This document shows positions 18,569 through 28,239 of a stretch of DNA of 64,000 bases, in pieces (positions within the stretch are counted from its first letter, which is position 1; each line of letters opens with the position of its first letter). Below the pieces are notes generated by a model. It was not told the origin of the DNA. It saw nothing but the letters and a program-made list of their open reading frames with translations, and made no database searches. Source of the stretch: Ketobacter sp. (GTDB lineage: Bacteria > Pseudomonadota > Gammaproteobacteria > Pseudomonadales > Ketobacteraceae). The translations under genes were made by a program, and so were the position numbers. The stretch is taken from NCBI RefSeq assembly GCF_003671495.1, contig NZ_RCHN01000023.1, positions 187,296 through 251,295 of the forward strand. Direction: 5' to 3'.

Positions 18569-19180
18569 TCAAGACAAGAGACTGGTGATCAGATCTGCGT
18601 GCCTTTCCGCCTGTTTGCTGTGGCGCAGCCGCTGGCTGGTGATCACCGAGCGCAGCTCCTGCAGGGCCACTTCAAACTCGTCATTGATGATCAGGTAGTC
18701 GAACTCCACATGGTGGGAGATCTGCTCAGTGGCCTGGGCCATGCGCCCCTGAATCACGGAATTGGAATCCTGGCCGCGGCCCACCAGTCGTTGCTGGAGC
18801 ACCGTACGGGAGGGGGGCAGAATGAAGATGCTCACTGCCTGGGGGGCCTGGCGTCGGATCTGCTCGGCCCCCTGCCAGTCGATTTCCAGAATCACATCCA
18901 GCCCCGCCTGCAGTTGGTCCGCCACCGCCTGCTTGCTGGTGCCATACCAGTTGCCGAACACCTCAGCGTGCTCCAGGAAGGCGTTGTCGTTCAGCATGTC
19001 GGTGAAGGTGGGCTTGCTCACGAAATGATAATTGACCCCATTCACCTCGCCCGGCCGCTGCTGGCGCGTGGTGTGGGATACGGAGACGTGCAGGTCCGGG
19101 GTGGATTCCACCAGGGCATGGACCAGGCTGGTTTTTCCAGCTCCGGAGGGGGCCGATACAACAAACAGGGTGCCTTGCAT
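18569..19180 (-). CDS. gmk: Guanylate kinase
   Basis: 203-residue nucleotide kinase that phosphorylates GMP to GDP. The P-loop SAPSGAGKTSL is at about residues 9-19, the GMP-binding segment with SHTTRQQRPGEVNGVNYHF follows at about 35-55, and IDWQGAEQIR matches the family's lid-proximal motif. It is the first gene of the gmk-rpoZ-spoT-ridA(-polA) run, so the promoter should lie in 19181-19356, where no clear consensus could be picked out. Confidence 0.95.
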   Translation of the reverse strand: MQGTLFVVSAPSGAGKTSLVHALVESTPDLHVSVSHTTRQQRPGEVNGVNYHFVSKPTFTDMLNDNAFLEHAEVFGNWYGTSKQAVADQLQAGLDVILEIDWQGAEQIRRQAPQAVSIFILPPSRTVLQQRLVGRGQDSNSVIQGRMAQATEQISHHVEFDYLIINDEFEVALQELRSVITSQRLRHSKQAERHADLITSLLS

Positions 19181-19356
19181 GGGGTACCTTTCTTTTCGCT
19201 ACAGGTTATTGATCTACAGGCTGTGTGATTCAGTTTAGTGGCAAGTGGCGGATATTTCGATGTGGGGGGCCACGGCGCGGGTCGCCGCGGCATTATAACC
19301 GGTTTAGGCAGGGGCGTCAGGGCCGCGGGCGACCCGTATAAGCGCGCAGGGGTGCT

Positions 19357-19659
19357 TCAGAGCACCGCCTTGAAACCCTCAAATTTCGGCGGGCCCAGAT
19401 AAATGCCCTTGGAGTCCCCGGCTTGGGCGTGGGCTTTGCGGAAGGCTTCGGATTGCGTCCAGTTGACGAAGGCCTCCTCGGATTCCCAGACGGAGTGGGA
19501 GCCGAACAGCGTGCATTGGTCGTCGGAGGGGCCCTGCAGCAGGTTGAATTGCTTGAAGCCCGGCACTTCGTCCAGGTGGGTTTCGCGGTTTTTCCAGATG
19601 TTGATGAAATCCTGTTCCCGGCCCAGGGCGATGCGGAACCGGTTCATGGCGATGTACAT
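19357..19659 (-). CDS. IsdG-like antibiotic-biosynthesis-monooxygenase domain protein
   Basis: 100-residue single-domain ABM (ferredoxin-like fold) protein. Its spacing matches the haem-degrading IsdG/HmoB group: Asn at 6, Trp at 67 and His at 77 line up with the N-W-H triad those enzymes use (7-66-76 in IsdG), and the PGFKQFNLL segment at about 33-41 is typical. Haem breakdown to release iron is therefore a plausible role, though many ABM proteins have other substrates. The ATG at 19659 follows AAGGAG by 7 bases, which decides against the longer frame. It stands alone; a perfect palindrome sits about 100 bases upstream. Confidence 0.75.
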   Translation of the reverse strand: MYIAMNRFRIALGREQDFINIWKNRETHLDEVPGFKQFNLLQGPSDDQCTLFGSHSVWESEEAFVNWTQSEAFRKAHAQAGDSKGIYLGPPKFEGFKAVL

Positions 19660-19754
19660 GGAAACTTCTCCTTGGTCGTTTGGCTTGCTTGTGATTAGGA
19701 CAGGCCACGGCAACATACCGGGTTTGGGACCGGTGGGTCAATGGCTGAAGTGGT

Positions 19755-19772
19755 TTGTCGCAAGTGCGACAA
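19755..19772. promoter_or_regulatory. Perfect 18-bp palindrome, operator-like
   Basis: TTGTCGCA and TGCGACAA are exact inverted halves around a 2-base centre. The site lies between the IsdG-like gene (start 19659, minus) and the hypothetical gene at 19896 (plus), so it could control either. It does not look like a Fur box or a terminator, since there is no T-run and the spacer is too short for a hairpin loop. Confidence 0.5.
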
Positions 19773-19895
19773 GTGGGGTAAACGCGCCAAGGGGTCAGAT
19801 TGTTAACATGTTGTTTTTATGACAATTCTGGCCGCCGCAACCTGGGCACGGGAATTGCCCTGTCGCTAATATCACAAAACAGTTAGGAGCTGATC

Positions 19896-20453
19896 ATGCT
19901 ATTACAGCAATACAAAGATAAAGGGCTGTTTTTCAACCAGAACTTTCTGGAGGAAACCAGTGATGCAGGGGTTTGGGGTTACCGTGGTGACCTGATTCTG
20001 GTGGAAGGGGAGAAGGACGACAAGGGCCATGCCATGCCGCCGGAGTTGGTGATGCGGGGGGCGGTGCTGGTGGCCGGTGAGACCATCACCCTGCTGGTGG
20101 GCGGCCTGGATTCCGTGGCGGACATCCCCACTCTGGTGGACAAGTACGGCAGTGATTTTGCGCCGGGCCTGAAGGGAATCCTGTTCATTGTCGATTTGAA
20201 AGACCCCATGAAGATCGAGCTTGGTGGGGCCGATCTGACCCTCATTCCCCTGGTACAGGGGGTGCCCTGGAATGAGGCCATGGAAGAGCTGGCGCTGGAA
20301 AAGGGCGACTTCAAGGGTCAGTCACCGGCGGACAAGCTGGTGACGCTGGCCGCGGAACTGGCCTCCTACAAACCCAAATACCCGGCCGCGTCCCTGGATG
20401 ACGCCCTGGCGTGCACCACCGATGCCAAACGCGAGGTATGGGGCGCGGTGTAG
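19896..20453 (+). CDS. Hypothetical protein, 185 residues
   Basis: Unrecognised soluble, acidic protein of 185 residues with no signal peptide, membrane segment or cysteine-rich site. The ATG is preceded by TTAGGAG at good spacing and base use matches the neighbours, so it is very likely a real gene. The middle contains alternating hydrophobic strands (about 50-125) suggesting a beta-rich fold. It is monocistronic: the IsdG-like gene is divergent and the chemoreceptor gene starts 145 bases downstream. No function is offered. Confidence 0.75.
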   Translation: MLLQQYKDKGLFFNQNFLEETSDAGVWGYRGDLILVEGEKDDKGHAMPPELVMRGAVLVAGETITLLVGGLDSVADIPTLVDKYGSDFAPGLKGILFIVDLKDPMKIELGGADLTLIPLVQGVPWNEAMEELALEKGDFKGQSPADKLVTLAAELASYKPKYPAASLDDALACTTDAKREVWGAV

Positions 20454-20598
20454 TGGCTGCTGTTTAGGGGGCTGTGCTCCCCGTTCCGTCGGCGGGGGGC
20501 ACCATAGCGAAGTTGGCCAGCGATGCTATAACTAATATTCAGGTGAGGTTTTTTGCCCGCAACAAAGGTCTTCAGAAGACGCAGGGAGCACGACGGAT

Positions 20599-23500
20599 AT
20601 GAATTGGATGACGCATTTAAGTATGAAGGCCAAGATGGCGCTGGTGGTGGGCCTGTTTACTGTGGTAATCGGCATCATTGCAAACATCGTCTTCACCCAG
20701 TGGAATGCTCGCGAATATTTCTCCACCAAAGAGCTGTATGGCACTGAGTTCTATCAACCTTCCTTTGACCTGATCAAATCCGCCCAGTTGCACCGCGGTA
20801 ACGGGATTCAGGTGGCCAAAGGTGTCGAGGCTGCCAGAGGCCCCATGCTGCAGGCCGCCACGGCCTTTGAGTCAGCTTTGAACCAGTTGAAGGCGCTGGA
20901 ACTGAAATACCGAAACGATGTGCCGATGGGCGACCGGTTGGAGAATATCGAGCGCACCTGGCAGAGCGTGAAAGCTTCCCCCACTACCATGGCGCCGGCA
21001 GAGGGTTTTGCGGCCCACACCCGCATGATCGAAGATATCCTGGTGTACATTGAGTTCTACTCCGATCAGTCCAACCTGACACTGGACCCGGAGGTGAACA
21101 GCTTTTATCTGATGCAGCTTATGTCATTCACCCTGCCCCGGGCCATTGAGTATTCGGCTCGCATGCGCGGTGCGGCGGCGGCCTCGGTGGCGAACGGCCC
21201 GGCCCCGGATGCCGCGGTGCGCAGTCTGATTGCACTGAAACCCATCGCGGTGGACAAAGTGGAAGATGCCCTGCGTTCTGCCCGGAAAGCCAGTGATTCC
21301 ATCGACGGTGCCTTGAGTGGTGACATCGTCGCCATGCAGGCGGCCAATGATCGGTTTGCCAGCGATGTGCAGCAGATCATCGACAGTGGTCGTTCTGATC
21401 TGGACAGTCGTGCCCTGTTTGCGCGGGGTACGGATCTGGTGAGCGCCGGTTATACGCTGCAGCAAAACACCGTGCCCCACCTGCAGCGCCTGTTGCAGAG
21501 CCGCATTGAATCCATGCAACGTGAGCAGACACAGATGATGATGCAGATGATCGTCGCGTTTCTGGTCGCGTTGGGTTTGACGGTGTTGGTGATTCGCAAT
21601 CTGTTGCGGGGCATGAATACCGCCAATCAGCACCTGTCCAACATTCAGCGTGGCCAGCTGGACGGGCAGATTGACGTACAGGGTACTGATGAGATCGCCA
21701 GTCTGCTGACCGGTGTGCGTTCCTTGCAGACGGCATTGCGGGAAACCCGGGAGCGGGAGCAGGTGGCGGCCCGGGAAAACGAAAAAGCCGCGACCGAAAC
21801 GGCGCGGCTGGCCGCCGAAAGCAAACGCCTGGCGGATGCATTGATGGTGTGCGATACCTCGGTGATGATTGCGGATGCGGATTACAACATTGTGTTCATG
21901 AATCATGCGGTAACGCGCATGCTGGAGCGGCGCAACGATGAGCTGGGGCAGCATGTGCCCAATTTCAATCTGTCGAGTTTGATGGGGGCGAATATGGATA
22001 TCTTCCATAAGGACCCTTCCCATCAGCGCGGGATGGTGAGCAAATTGAAAGCAGTGTACCGCACCCGCATCAAGGTAGGCTCCCTCACCTTCAGCCTGAT
22101 TGCCACGCCCTTGTTCGATGAAGCCGGTGCCCGCATCGGTACCATTGTGGAATGGGACGATATGACCGATCAACTGGCACAAGAGCAGGAAGAACTGCAG
22201 ATTGCCAGTGAGAATCAACGGGTGCGCATTGCACTGGATAATGGTTCCACCAACACCATGATCGCCGATGCCAATAACCAGATTGTTTATATGAACAAGG
22301 CGTTGCAAGACATGATGTCTGCCGCAGAATCAGATCTGCGTAAGGACCTGCCGAGTTTTCAGGTCAGCAAACTCATGGGCGCCAACATGGATGTGTTCCA
22401 TAAGAACCCGGCACACCAGCAACGCCTGATCCGCGAACTCAAGGACACGTATGAAGCGCAGATCAAAGTGGGCGGCCGAACCTTCCGCCTGGTGGCGAAT
22501 CCGGTATTATCCGACAGCGGTGAGCGATTGGGTACGGTGGTGGAATGGCTGGATCGAACCCAGGAAGTGATTGTGGAGAACGAGGTCAACAACATTGTGC
22601 AGGCAGCGGCCCAGGGTGATTTCAGCCAGAGCCTGCCGTTGGCCGGCAAACAGGGATTCTTTGCCAACCTGGCCAATGGGCTGAACGAATTGATGAAGGT
22701 GACCAACGACGGCATGCACGACATTGCCCGGGTGCTGTCGGCCCTGGCGGCCGGTGACCTGACCCAGAAAATCAGTGCTGACTATGACGGCCTGTTCAAA
22801 CGCCTGAAGGATGATGCCAACGCCACGGTGGACAAGCTGGAAGAGGTGATTGCCAACATCATTGAGGCGTCGTCTTCGGTGACCACCGGTGCCAATGAGA
22901 TTGCCCAGGGTAATGCTGACCTCAGCCAGCGTACCGAAGAGCAGGCATCTTCGCTGGAAGAAACCGCATCCAGTATGGAAGAGATGACCGGGGCCGTGCA
23001 GCAAACCAGTGACAATGCCCAGCATGCCAATCAGTTGTCGCAGAACGCGGTGGGCAAAGCGGAAGCCGGCGGCCAGGTGGTCAAGAATGCTGTGGTGGCC
23101 ATGGAAGAGATCAACAGCTCCAGTAAACGCATCGCAGATATCATCGGGGTGATCGATGAGATCGCCTTCCAGACCAATCTGCTGGCGCTCAATGCCGCGG
23201 TGGAAGCGGCCCGGGCCGGAGAGCAGGGGCGCGGTTTTGCCGTGGTGGCGGGCGAGGTGCGTAACCTGGCACAGCGCTCGGCCGGTGCGGCGAAGGAGAT
23301 CAAGGACCTGATCCGGGATTCCGTGAAGAAAGTGGAAGCCGGTACGGACCTGGTGAACCGGTCCGGTACCACCTTGTCGGAAATTGTGGAGGCGGTGCGG
23401 GAAGTGACGGCCATGATTGGTGACATCAACGCGGCGGCCAGTGAGCAGAGCTCCAGCATCATTCAGATCAACCAGGCCGTGGGTGAGATGGACGAAATGA

Positions 23501-23775
23501 CCCAGCAGAATGCTGCCCTGGTGGAGCAGGCCAGCGCGGCCGGGGAAGCCATGGCTGAACAGGCCCGTTCGCTGATGAATCTGGTGGGCTTCTTTAAATT
23601 GGATCACAGTGCAACGATGATGCACGGTGGGCAGGCTGCGGCGCCAAGAGCGGCGGCACGGCCGGCCCCCAGTGCGGGCAAAGCTGCGCCGCCGAAGGCG
23701 CCGGCATTTGGGGGCGGGGTCAGAACCCCTGCTGCCCCCAGCGTGCATGACGATGATGAGTGGGAAGAGTTTTAG
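20599..23775 (+). CDS. Methyl-accepting chemotaxis protein with two PAS domains
   Basis: 1058-residue chemoreceptor, about twice the usual length. Order: cytosolic start, TM1 (about 13-33), a helical periplasmic sensor (about 34-312), TM2 (about 314-333), HAMP (about 334-385), coiled coil, PAS1 (about 410-520), PAS2 (about 540-650), a second HAMP-like stretch (about 655-745) and the signalling hairpin with the conserved tip [20 protein letters not shown]. The PAS domains are close duplicates, each with a [13 protein letters not shown] stretch. The protein ends in EWEEF, an xWxxF tether of the kind that docks CheR and CheB. No chemotaxis genes adjoin it. It could sense both a periplasmic ligand and a cytosolic redox or small-molecule cue. 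Confidence 0.93.
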   Translation: MNWMTHLSMKAKMALVVGLFTVVIGIIANIVFTQWNAREYFSTKELYGTEFYQPSFDLIKSAQLHRGNGIQVAKGVEAARGPMLQAATAFESALNQLKALELKYRNDVPMGDRLENIERTWQSVKASPTTMAPAEGFAAHTRMIEDILVYIEFYSDQSNLTLDPEVNSFYLMQLMSFTLPRAIEYSARMRGAAAASVANGPAPDAAVRSLIALKPIAVDKVEDALRSARKASDSIDGALSGDIVAMQAANDRFASDVQQIIDSGRSDLDSRALFARGTDLVSAGYTLQQNTVPHLQRLLQSRIESMQREQTQMMMQMIVAFLVALGLTVLVIRNLLRGMNTANQHLSNIQRGQLDGQIDVQGTDEIASLLTGVRSLQTALRETREREQVAARENEKAATETARLAAESKRLADALMVCDTSVMIADADYNIVFMNHAVTRMLERRNDELGQHVPNFNLSSLMGANMDIFHKDPSHQRGMVSKLKAVYRTRIKVGSLTFSLIATPLFDEAGARIGTIVEWDDMTDQLAQEQEELQIASENQRVRIALDNGSTNTMIADANNQIVYMNKALQDMMSAAESDLRKDLPSFQVSKLMGANMDVFHKNPAHQQRLIRELKDTYEAQIKVGGRTFRLVANPVLSDSGERLGTVVEWLDRTQEVIVENEVNNIVQAAAQGDFSQSLPLAGKQGFFANLANGLNELMKVTNDGMHDIARVLSALAAGDLTQKISADYDGLFKRLKDDANATVDKLEEVIANIIEASSSVTTGANEIAQGNADLSQRTEEQASSLEETASSMEEMTGAVQQTSDNAQHANQLSQNAVGKAEAGGQVVKNAVVAMEEINSSSKRIADIIGVIDEIAFQTNLLALNAAVEAARAGEQGRGFAVVAGEVRNLAQRSAGAAKEIKDLIRDSVKKVEAGTDLVNRSGTTLSEIVEAVREVTAMIGDINAAASEQSSSIIQINQAVGEMDEMTQQNAALVEQASAAGEAMAEQARSLMNLVGFFKLDHSATMMHGGQAAAPRAAARPAPSAGKAAPPKAPAFGGGVRTPAAPSVHDDDEWEEF

Positions 23776-23811
23776 AACCGGATCAAGTTGATCTGAATAG
23801 GAATGATTGCA

Positions 23812-24039
23812 TCAGCGGTCGAAGTGCTCGGCACTGTTGCGGATGGAATGGGCCAGGCTGCTGACCTGGTCCGCCACCCGTTCCATTTCCAAAAACACGG
23901 CAGCGTCTATGGCGGATTCGATGAGCAACTGCAGCTCCTCGAAATGTTTTTGGCCAACATGCTCAATGCCGCTTTTGCTGAGCTTGTCCTTGAAAGCATC
24001 CACCACCTGTTGTGCGTGCTGGGTTTGTTTCTGTGTCAT
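23812..24039 (-). CDS. Small helical protein downstream of ppk2
   Basis: 75 residues, predicted almost entirely helical and charged, with no signal peptide, membrane span or known motif. AAGGAGTG precedes the ATG at ideal distance. It starts 11 bases after the stop of the polyphosphate kinase 2 gene, so the two should be co-transcribed and the small protein might modulate or bind the kinase; that link is inference from spacing only. Confidence 0.65.
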   Translation of the reverse strand: MTQKQTQHAQQVVDAFKDKLSKSGIEHVGQKHFEELQLLIESAIDAAVFLEMERVADQVSSLAHSIRNSAEHFDR

Positions 24040-24050
24040 CTGAACACTCC

Positions 24051-24971
24051 TTAACGGGTCAAATCATCACGGGTGAGCACTTTTTCGTCCTGCTCATGGA
24101 TGTCGCGGGCACTGCCGACGATCAGCGGGTCCGGGTCCACCGCCACCTCCGGATTTTTATCGGGATAGTCCGCTTTGCTCAACAGGTAGCGCATGGCGTT
24201 GATACGGGCCCGTTTTTTGTCGTCGGATTTGATAACCGTCCAGGGCGCGTCGGCAGTGTCGGTATAGAAAAACATGGCTTCCTTGGCTTTGGTGTAATCA
24301 CTCCATTTGTCCAGTGAGGCCAGGTCGATGGGGCTCAGTTTCCATTGTTTGAGTGGGTCTTTGCGGCGTTCCTGAAAACGGCGGAACTGCTCCTCACGAC
24401 TGACTGAGAACCAGAACTTGAACAGCAGAATACCACTGCGAGTCAGCATACGCTCCAGCTCCGGGGTTTGGCGCATGAACTCCAGGTATTCCTGTTCATT
24501 GCAGAAATTCATCACCCGCTCCACACCGGCCCGGTTGTACCAGGAGCGGTCAAACAGCACGATTTCACCGGCCGTGGGGAAGTGCTCGATGTAACGCTGG
24601 AAGTACCACTGGCCGGCTTCGGTTTCAGTGGGTTTTTCCAATGCCACCACGCGGGCCCCACGGGGGTTCATGTGCTCCATAACCCGTTTGATGGTGCCAC
24701 CCTTGCCGGCGGCGTCGCGGCCTTCAAACAGAATCACCACCTTCTGCTTGGTGGTCTTGACCCAATTCTGAAATTTCAGCAACTCCACCTGCAGTTCCTG
24801 CTTTTTGGTTTCGTATTCACGGCGGGTCATTTTCTTGCTGTAGGGGTAGTACCCGTGTTTGAAAATGTCCTGCTTGGTCAGTTCGCGCTTGTCGGCTTTG
24901 CTCGCGCTTTCCTGCTGAATCTGCTTGGCTACTGAGTCAATGTTGCTGATCTGCTGCACTGCACCTACCAC
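24051..24971 (-). CDS. ppk2: Polyphosphate kinase 2 (PPK2 class)
   Basis: 306-residue PPK2, which transfers phosphate between polyphosphate and nucleoside (di)phosphates. The Walker A motif GRDAAGKGG (about 109-117) and the Walker B/lid segment FDRSWYNRAGVERV (about 160-173) are intact, and length and single-domain form fit the short PPK2 group. The start is uncertain: the frame opens at GTG 24971, and another GTG 12 bases on is possible; no ATG exists before the conserved core. A small co-oriented gene follows within 11 bases. Confidence 0.92.
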   Translation of the reverse strand: MVGAVQQISNIDSVAKQIQQESASKADKRELTKQDIFKHGYYPYSKKMTRREYETKKQELQVELLKFQNWVKTTKQKVVILFEGRDAAGKGGTIKRVMEHMNPRGARVVALEKPTETEAGQWYFQRYIEHFPTAGEIVLFDRSWYNRAGVERVMNFCNEQEYLEFMRQTPELERMLTRSGILLFKFWFSVSREEQFRRFQERRKDPLKQWKLSPIDLASLDKWSDYTKAKEAMFFYTDTADAPWTVIKSDDKKRARINAMRYLLSKADYPDKNPEVAVDPDPLIVGSARDIHEQDEKVLTRDDLTR

Positions 24972-25148
24972 CCTGTCCGTCTGGATATTAATGAAACATG
25001 AACGTTAAGTATGGCAGTGTCTGCCCAGGATGACCCATGATATGTATCAGGTTTGGAAAGTCTATTGAGAACGATTGGTTTCGTAACACCGGATGCATAG
25101 AAGCGAAGTGCATGATGACCCGCTGCGCCAAAGGGCATTGGAGACAAA

Positions 25149-25166
25149 GGGCACCTGAGCGTGCCC
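25149..25166 (-). terminator. Weak hairpin after the 25.2 kb gene
   Basis: A 6-bp GC stem (GGGCAC / GTGCCC) with a 6-base loop lies 30 bases past the stop of the minus-strand gene ending at 25196 and is followed on that strand by TTTGT. The T-run is short, so efficiency is doubtful. Confidence 0.4.
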
Positions 25167-25195
25167 GTTGTGAAAACCAGGCCTGTGGCGGGTGC

Positions 25196-25630
25196 TCAGA
25201 GCCCGCTGTTGGCAGGATAAGTGTCGGCCGGCAGGGTGTCGGTGAGGGCGTACACCAGGTGGTGCCAGGCTTTGACATCAAATGAAATATGATTTTCGCT
25301 GAAGAAGTTGTCGGCGTTGTCGATCACATCCTGCAGCACCATGGCCACGTAGTCGTCGGCGCGCTCAGAATAGATCATGCCTTCCGGTACCGCTTTTTCG
25401 AAAAACAGAATGTTGTTGTCGTGGGTATAGCCGCCCATCCGCATGCCGGTGAATTCCGGTTTATCCAGTTTGCCCGGTAACAGAAAGCTCAAATCCAGCG
25501 TGGGGCCGGCGGGTAATCGTTGTTGGCTGCGGGCACGGGCCAGGTCTGCGGCCAGTTTGGTGATGGCGAGGTTGATGGGGGTGTCCCCCAGTTCGCTGCT
25601 GGCGGTGGCAATGCTGATGTGAAGCGTCAT
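25196..25630 (-). CDS. Hypothetical protein coupled to MscS
   Basis: 144 residues, soluble, no family recognised. The ATG at 25630 overlaps the TGA of the mechanosensitive channel gene by 4 bases (25627-25630), so translation is coupled; this decides the start over a longer frame. Sequence features are an alpha/beta mix with an acidic C-terminal half containing two His residues in KAWHHLV, but no catalytic motif. Given the coupling it may assist or respond to osmotic-channel activity, which is only a guess. Confidence 0.7.
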   Translation of the reverse strand: MTLHISIATASSELGDTPINLAITKLAADLARARSQQRLPAGPTLDLSFLLPGKLDKPEFTGMRMGGYTHDNNILFFEKAVPEGMIYSERADDYVAMVLQDVIDNADNFFSENHISFDVKAWHHLVYALTDTLPADTYPANSGL

Positions 25631-26739
25631 ATGTCGGTACCCCGAATTGTCTGGTTTGCAGGGTCGCTGCAAAGATCGCGCCCGTTTTCCTGGGAGGTGT
25701 TGATGGCGCGGATAGGGTAGGGAATGACGATGCCTTCCTCCCGGTAGCGTTTGTGCAATGCCTTGATGAACTCGGATTTTATGAAAAAGCGGTTAAAGTA
25801 TTCCTGGGCCCGTAACATCACCGTGAAGTTGATGCTGGAACTGTCAAAGGTGTGAAACACGACAAAGGTTTCGTAATCATCCACACCCCATTTGTGTGAG
25901 ATGAGAATCTCGCGGGCCACCTCCAGGGTAATCTGCTCTACATGATCCAGATCCGAGTTGTAGTGCACACCCACTTCCACCGGTACCGACAGCTCTTTTT
26001 CCGGATAAAAATAATTGATGATCTTGGAGTTGGAAAGCGCGCTGTTGGGCATGATGACGGTGTTGTTGGGCAGCATCCTGATCCAGGTGGAACGCCAGCC
26101 GATCTTTTCCACAAAGCCCTGTTCACCGGAATCCAGTTCTATGAAATCCCCCACGCGAACCGGTTTGTCGACAATCAGTTGTACGCCGGAAAAAAAGTTT
26201 TCCAGGGTGGGTTGCAGCGCCAGCGCCACCGCCAGGGATGTAATGCCGAGGGAGGCAATCAAGGGCGTGATGGAAATTCCCAGTGTCCCCAGCATGATGA
26301 GTCCACCAATGCCGAACACAATACCGCGGGTAATCCCCATGAGGATGCCCTTGCTGGTTTTCAGTGCCTCGGAGCGGGTGGTCTGTTGTTGCAGCAGCCC
26401 CGAGAGGAAACGGTCGGCGAACAGGATGATGGCGACGATGATGAGAATTTTGGCCGCGCCGGACAGGATGGGCTGCAGGCTGAAGGTTTCCGCTTCGAAG
26501 GTGATTAGCAGGTATTCCAGAAAAAACAGGTGCAGCAGCAGAATCAAAAGTGTCAGCGGCAGATGGAGGGCGCTGATGAGCAGGCTGTCATAATAAAATC
26601 GGGAGCGGTCGGCGATGCGTTGCAGTCGATTCAGGGTCAGGCGTTTGATCAACCAGACCAGCACCAGGGAGACAAGGCACAGGGTCACAGCCGGTGGCCA
26701 CCCGGATTGCAGGAAGGCGAATAGTTCGGCTTTGTTCAT
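25627..26739 (-). CDS. MscS-family mechanosensitive ion channel
   Basis: 370-residue small-conductance channel that opens under membrane tension to release solutes. Four N-terminal hydrophobic helices (about 16-32, 56-76, 90-112, 136-160) lead into the pore helix and the MscS beta domain, with the family stretch VGDFIELDSGEQGFVEKIGWRST (written only in part here: VGDFIEL about 193-199, IGWRST about 210-215) and MPNS at about 230. A C-terminal alpha/beta domain closes the cytosolic cage. It has one or two more helices than E. coli MscS, as in many marine bacteria. Confidence 0.9.
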   Translation of the reverse strand: MNKAELFAFLQSGWPPAVTLCLVSLVLVWLIKRLTLNRLQRIADRSRFYYDSLLISALHLPLTLLILLLHLFFLEYLLITFEAETFSLQPILSGAAKILIIVAIILFADRFLSGLLQQQTTRSEALKTSKGILMGITRGIVFGIGGLIMLGTLGISITPLIASLGITSLAVALALQPTLENFFSGVQLIVDKPVRVGDFIELDSGEQGFVEKIGWRSTWIRMLPNNTVIMPNSALSNSKIINYFYPEKELSVPVEVGVHYNSDLDHVEQITLEVAREILISHKWGVDDYETFVVFHTFDSSSINFTVMLRAQEYFNRFFIKSEFIKALHKRYREEGIVIPYPIRAINTSQENGRDLCSDPANQTIRGTDI

Positions 26740-26896
26740 AAACAGTCAGGGTTCCCGGCAACGGATAACCAAGAGACTGCAAATACTATTCCGCGCTAAC
26801 TGCCTTCCCTAAATCCTTGTTTTTCGGTGTTTGTCCATGGGTTTGAAGGTTTGCTGCGTGCATTAAGGTGCAGACGCAACCGCCGTGCACCATGCT

Positions 26897-27562
26897 CTAC
26901 CCGGCGGCAAGTGCCGGGGTCTCGGTGTAGGGTGGTGCCCCTGTTGACCCTGCAGCCAACGCCTGCCCCCGGCGGTTGATGATCTGCATAAAGGGCAGCA
27001 CCGCCTCCATGGCCTGATCGTAGATGAACCAGGCTTCTTCCGGATCACGCTGGTTGAGTTCATTGATCTCACCCAGCAACAGGTTCAGCATCTTGTAAAC
27101 GTTGTCGATGTTCATCAGCAACCAGCTGTCGTTATCCACGTAGCGATCGATGTAATTGACGAGGCGATCAAAGGTGCGCCGCAGGATCGGAAATCCGGTT
27201 TTCGCCTCTTTGCGCTGGGAAAACACCAGATAGGCCTCGTACGCGGATTCCACACAGCGGCGGGGAATGCCGTTTTTCTCCTTGAAGCGCTGCTGATACT
27301 GATCCCACGCACCGGGGAACGCAGAGTGAAAATCCGATTCACTTTTGATGCTGAATAATGGGTCCAGGGTGTAGACCAATGCCTGATAGGTGTCCGTCAG
27401 AGGGGCCACGACACTGGCCAGCGCCACCTGAAACTCCGCTTGCGGAATCTGGCTGATCAGGGTCTGCTGGATGGCCGCCAGCTCGGTGGCCGTGGTGGCG
27501 ATGCTGGCGGCTTCTTTACAGAGTGTGAATTCCAGTTTGCTGGTGAGGGGGGTGACTGGCAT
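26897..27562 (-). CDS. Hypothetical helical protein, 221 residues
   Basis: Unrecognised, predicted mostly helical, with no membrane segment or signal peptide. A GGGAGA-type site precedes the ATG. The last 20 residues are Ala/Gly/Pro/Thr-rich and probably disordered. It is 22 bases downstream of the yegP-like gene and likely in the same transcript, which suggests a stress-related but undefined role. Confidence 0.7.
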   Translation of the reverse strand: MPVTPLTSKLEFTLCKEAASIATTATELAAIQQTLISQIPQAEFQVALASVVAPLTDTYQALVYTLDPLFSIKSESDFHSAFPGAWDQYQQRFKEKNGIPRRCVESAYEAYLVFSQRKEAKTGFPILRRTFDRLVNYIDRYVDNDSWLLMNIDNVYKMLNLLLGEINELNQRDPEEAWFIYDQAMEAVLPFMQIINRRGQALAAGSTGAPPYTETPALAAG

Positions 27563-27584
27563 GCTGCGTTCTCCCGCTTGTGAT

Positions 27585-27920
27585 TCAGGTGAGGTCGACG
27601 GTTTCCGCGATGCAGGCGCTGTCTTTTACCCGGTGCAGGGCGTTGTTGAAGACCATATCGGATTCAAACAGGACGCTTTTCACCAGCACTTGTCCGGAAT
27701 TGTTTTTGATGACGAAAAAGCTGTCACCGTCCGGCGTCTTGCCGGCCCCGATTTGCGGGCTCATCAGTGAGCCCACCTGAACGTCCTTGATGGATTGCGC
27801 GGCGTCTTCCTTGGATTCATACTCGCCGCTCATCAGCAAGCGGGTGCCTTCCTTGTCGAAAAATTCAAAAAAGAACAGTTGATCCGCGTTTTTGCAGAGC
27901 TTGAAATGGGCGCCGGCCAT
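27585..27920 (-). CDS. YegP family (DUF1508) protein
   Basis: 111 residues carrying two copies of the short YegP/DUF1508 unit: FKLCKNADQLFFFEFFD then the repeat around DSFFVIKNNSGQVLVKS, each about 45-50 residues with the conserved strand-turn-strand and a SGEYESK-type helix cap. The ATG at 27920 is chosen because GGAGATCA precedes it and the conserved unit begins a few residues later. YegP proteins are small cytosolic beta-proteins of unknown function. It heads a two-gene operon with the hypothetical gene downstream. Confidence 0.8.
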   Translation of the reverse strand: MAGAHFKLCKNADQLFFFEFFDKEGTRLLMSGEYESKEDAAQSIKDVQVGSLMSPQIGAGKTPDGDSFFVIKNNSGQVLVKSVLFESDMVFNNALHRVKDSACIAETVDLT

Positions 27921-28239
27921 AGTGATCTCCTCGCATTGAACGGTGGTTTCCAACGTTGTCGTGCAACGACGGTTTTAATAACGGCTATAAAGTGGATAGC
28001 AATTCGGGTGCCATGGGGAATGGCCCGAATCCAAGGGAATTTGGTGGTGTGTATGGCGATATTGTCGGCTTTGCGACAGGGACGGTGAGCCCATTGTCTG
28101 ATTGCCGACGGTTACCTTGGGCTGATGGCGGTGCCGGTGGTAGCGCTGGTGGCTGTACCGTTGATAGTGCGTGCAGTAATAGACGGTTGGCGCAGGATTT
28201 GCTGAAACCGGAGTGTGTTCCCGCAGGTGTGAAACCCCA
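27921..28239. other. Divergent intergenic region, 319 bp
   Basis: Separates yegP (minus) from the AlkB-like gene (plus). Frames of 95-134 codons exist here on both strands, but they lack ribosome sites, have odd composition rich in Gly, Ser and Cys, and run into flanking genes, so I do not call a gene. Promoters for both neighbours should be here; no clear -35/-10 pair stands out. Confidence 0.5.
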
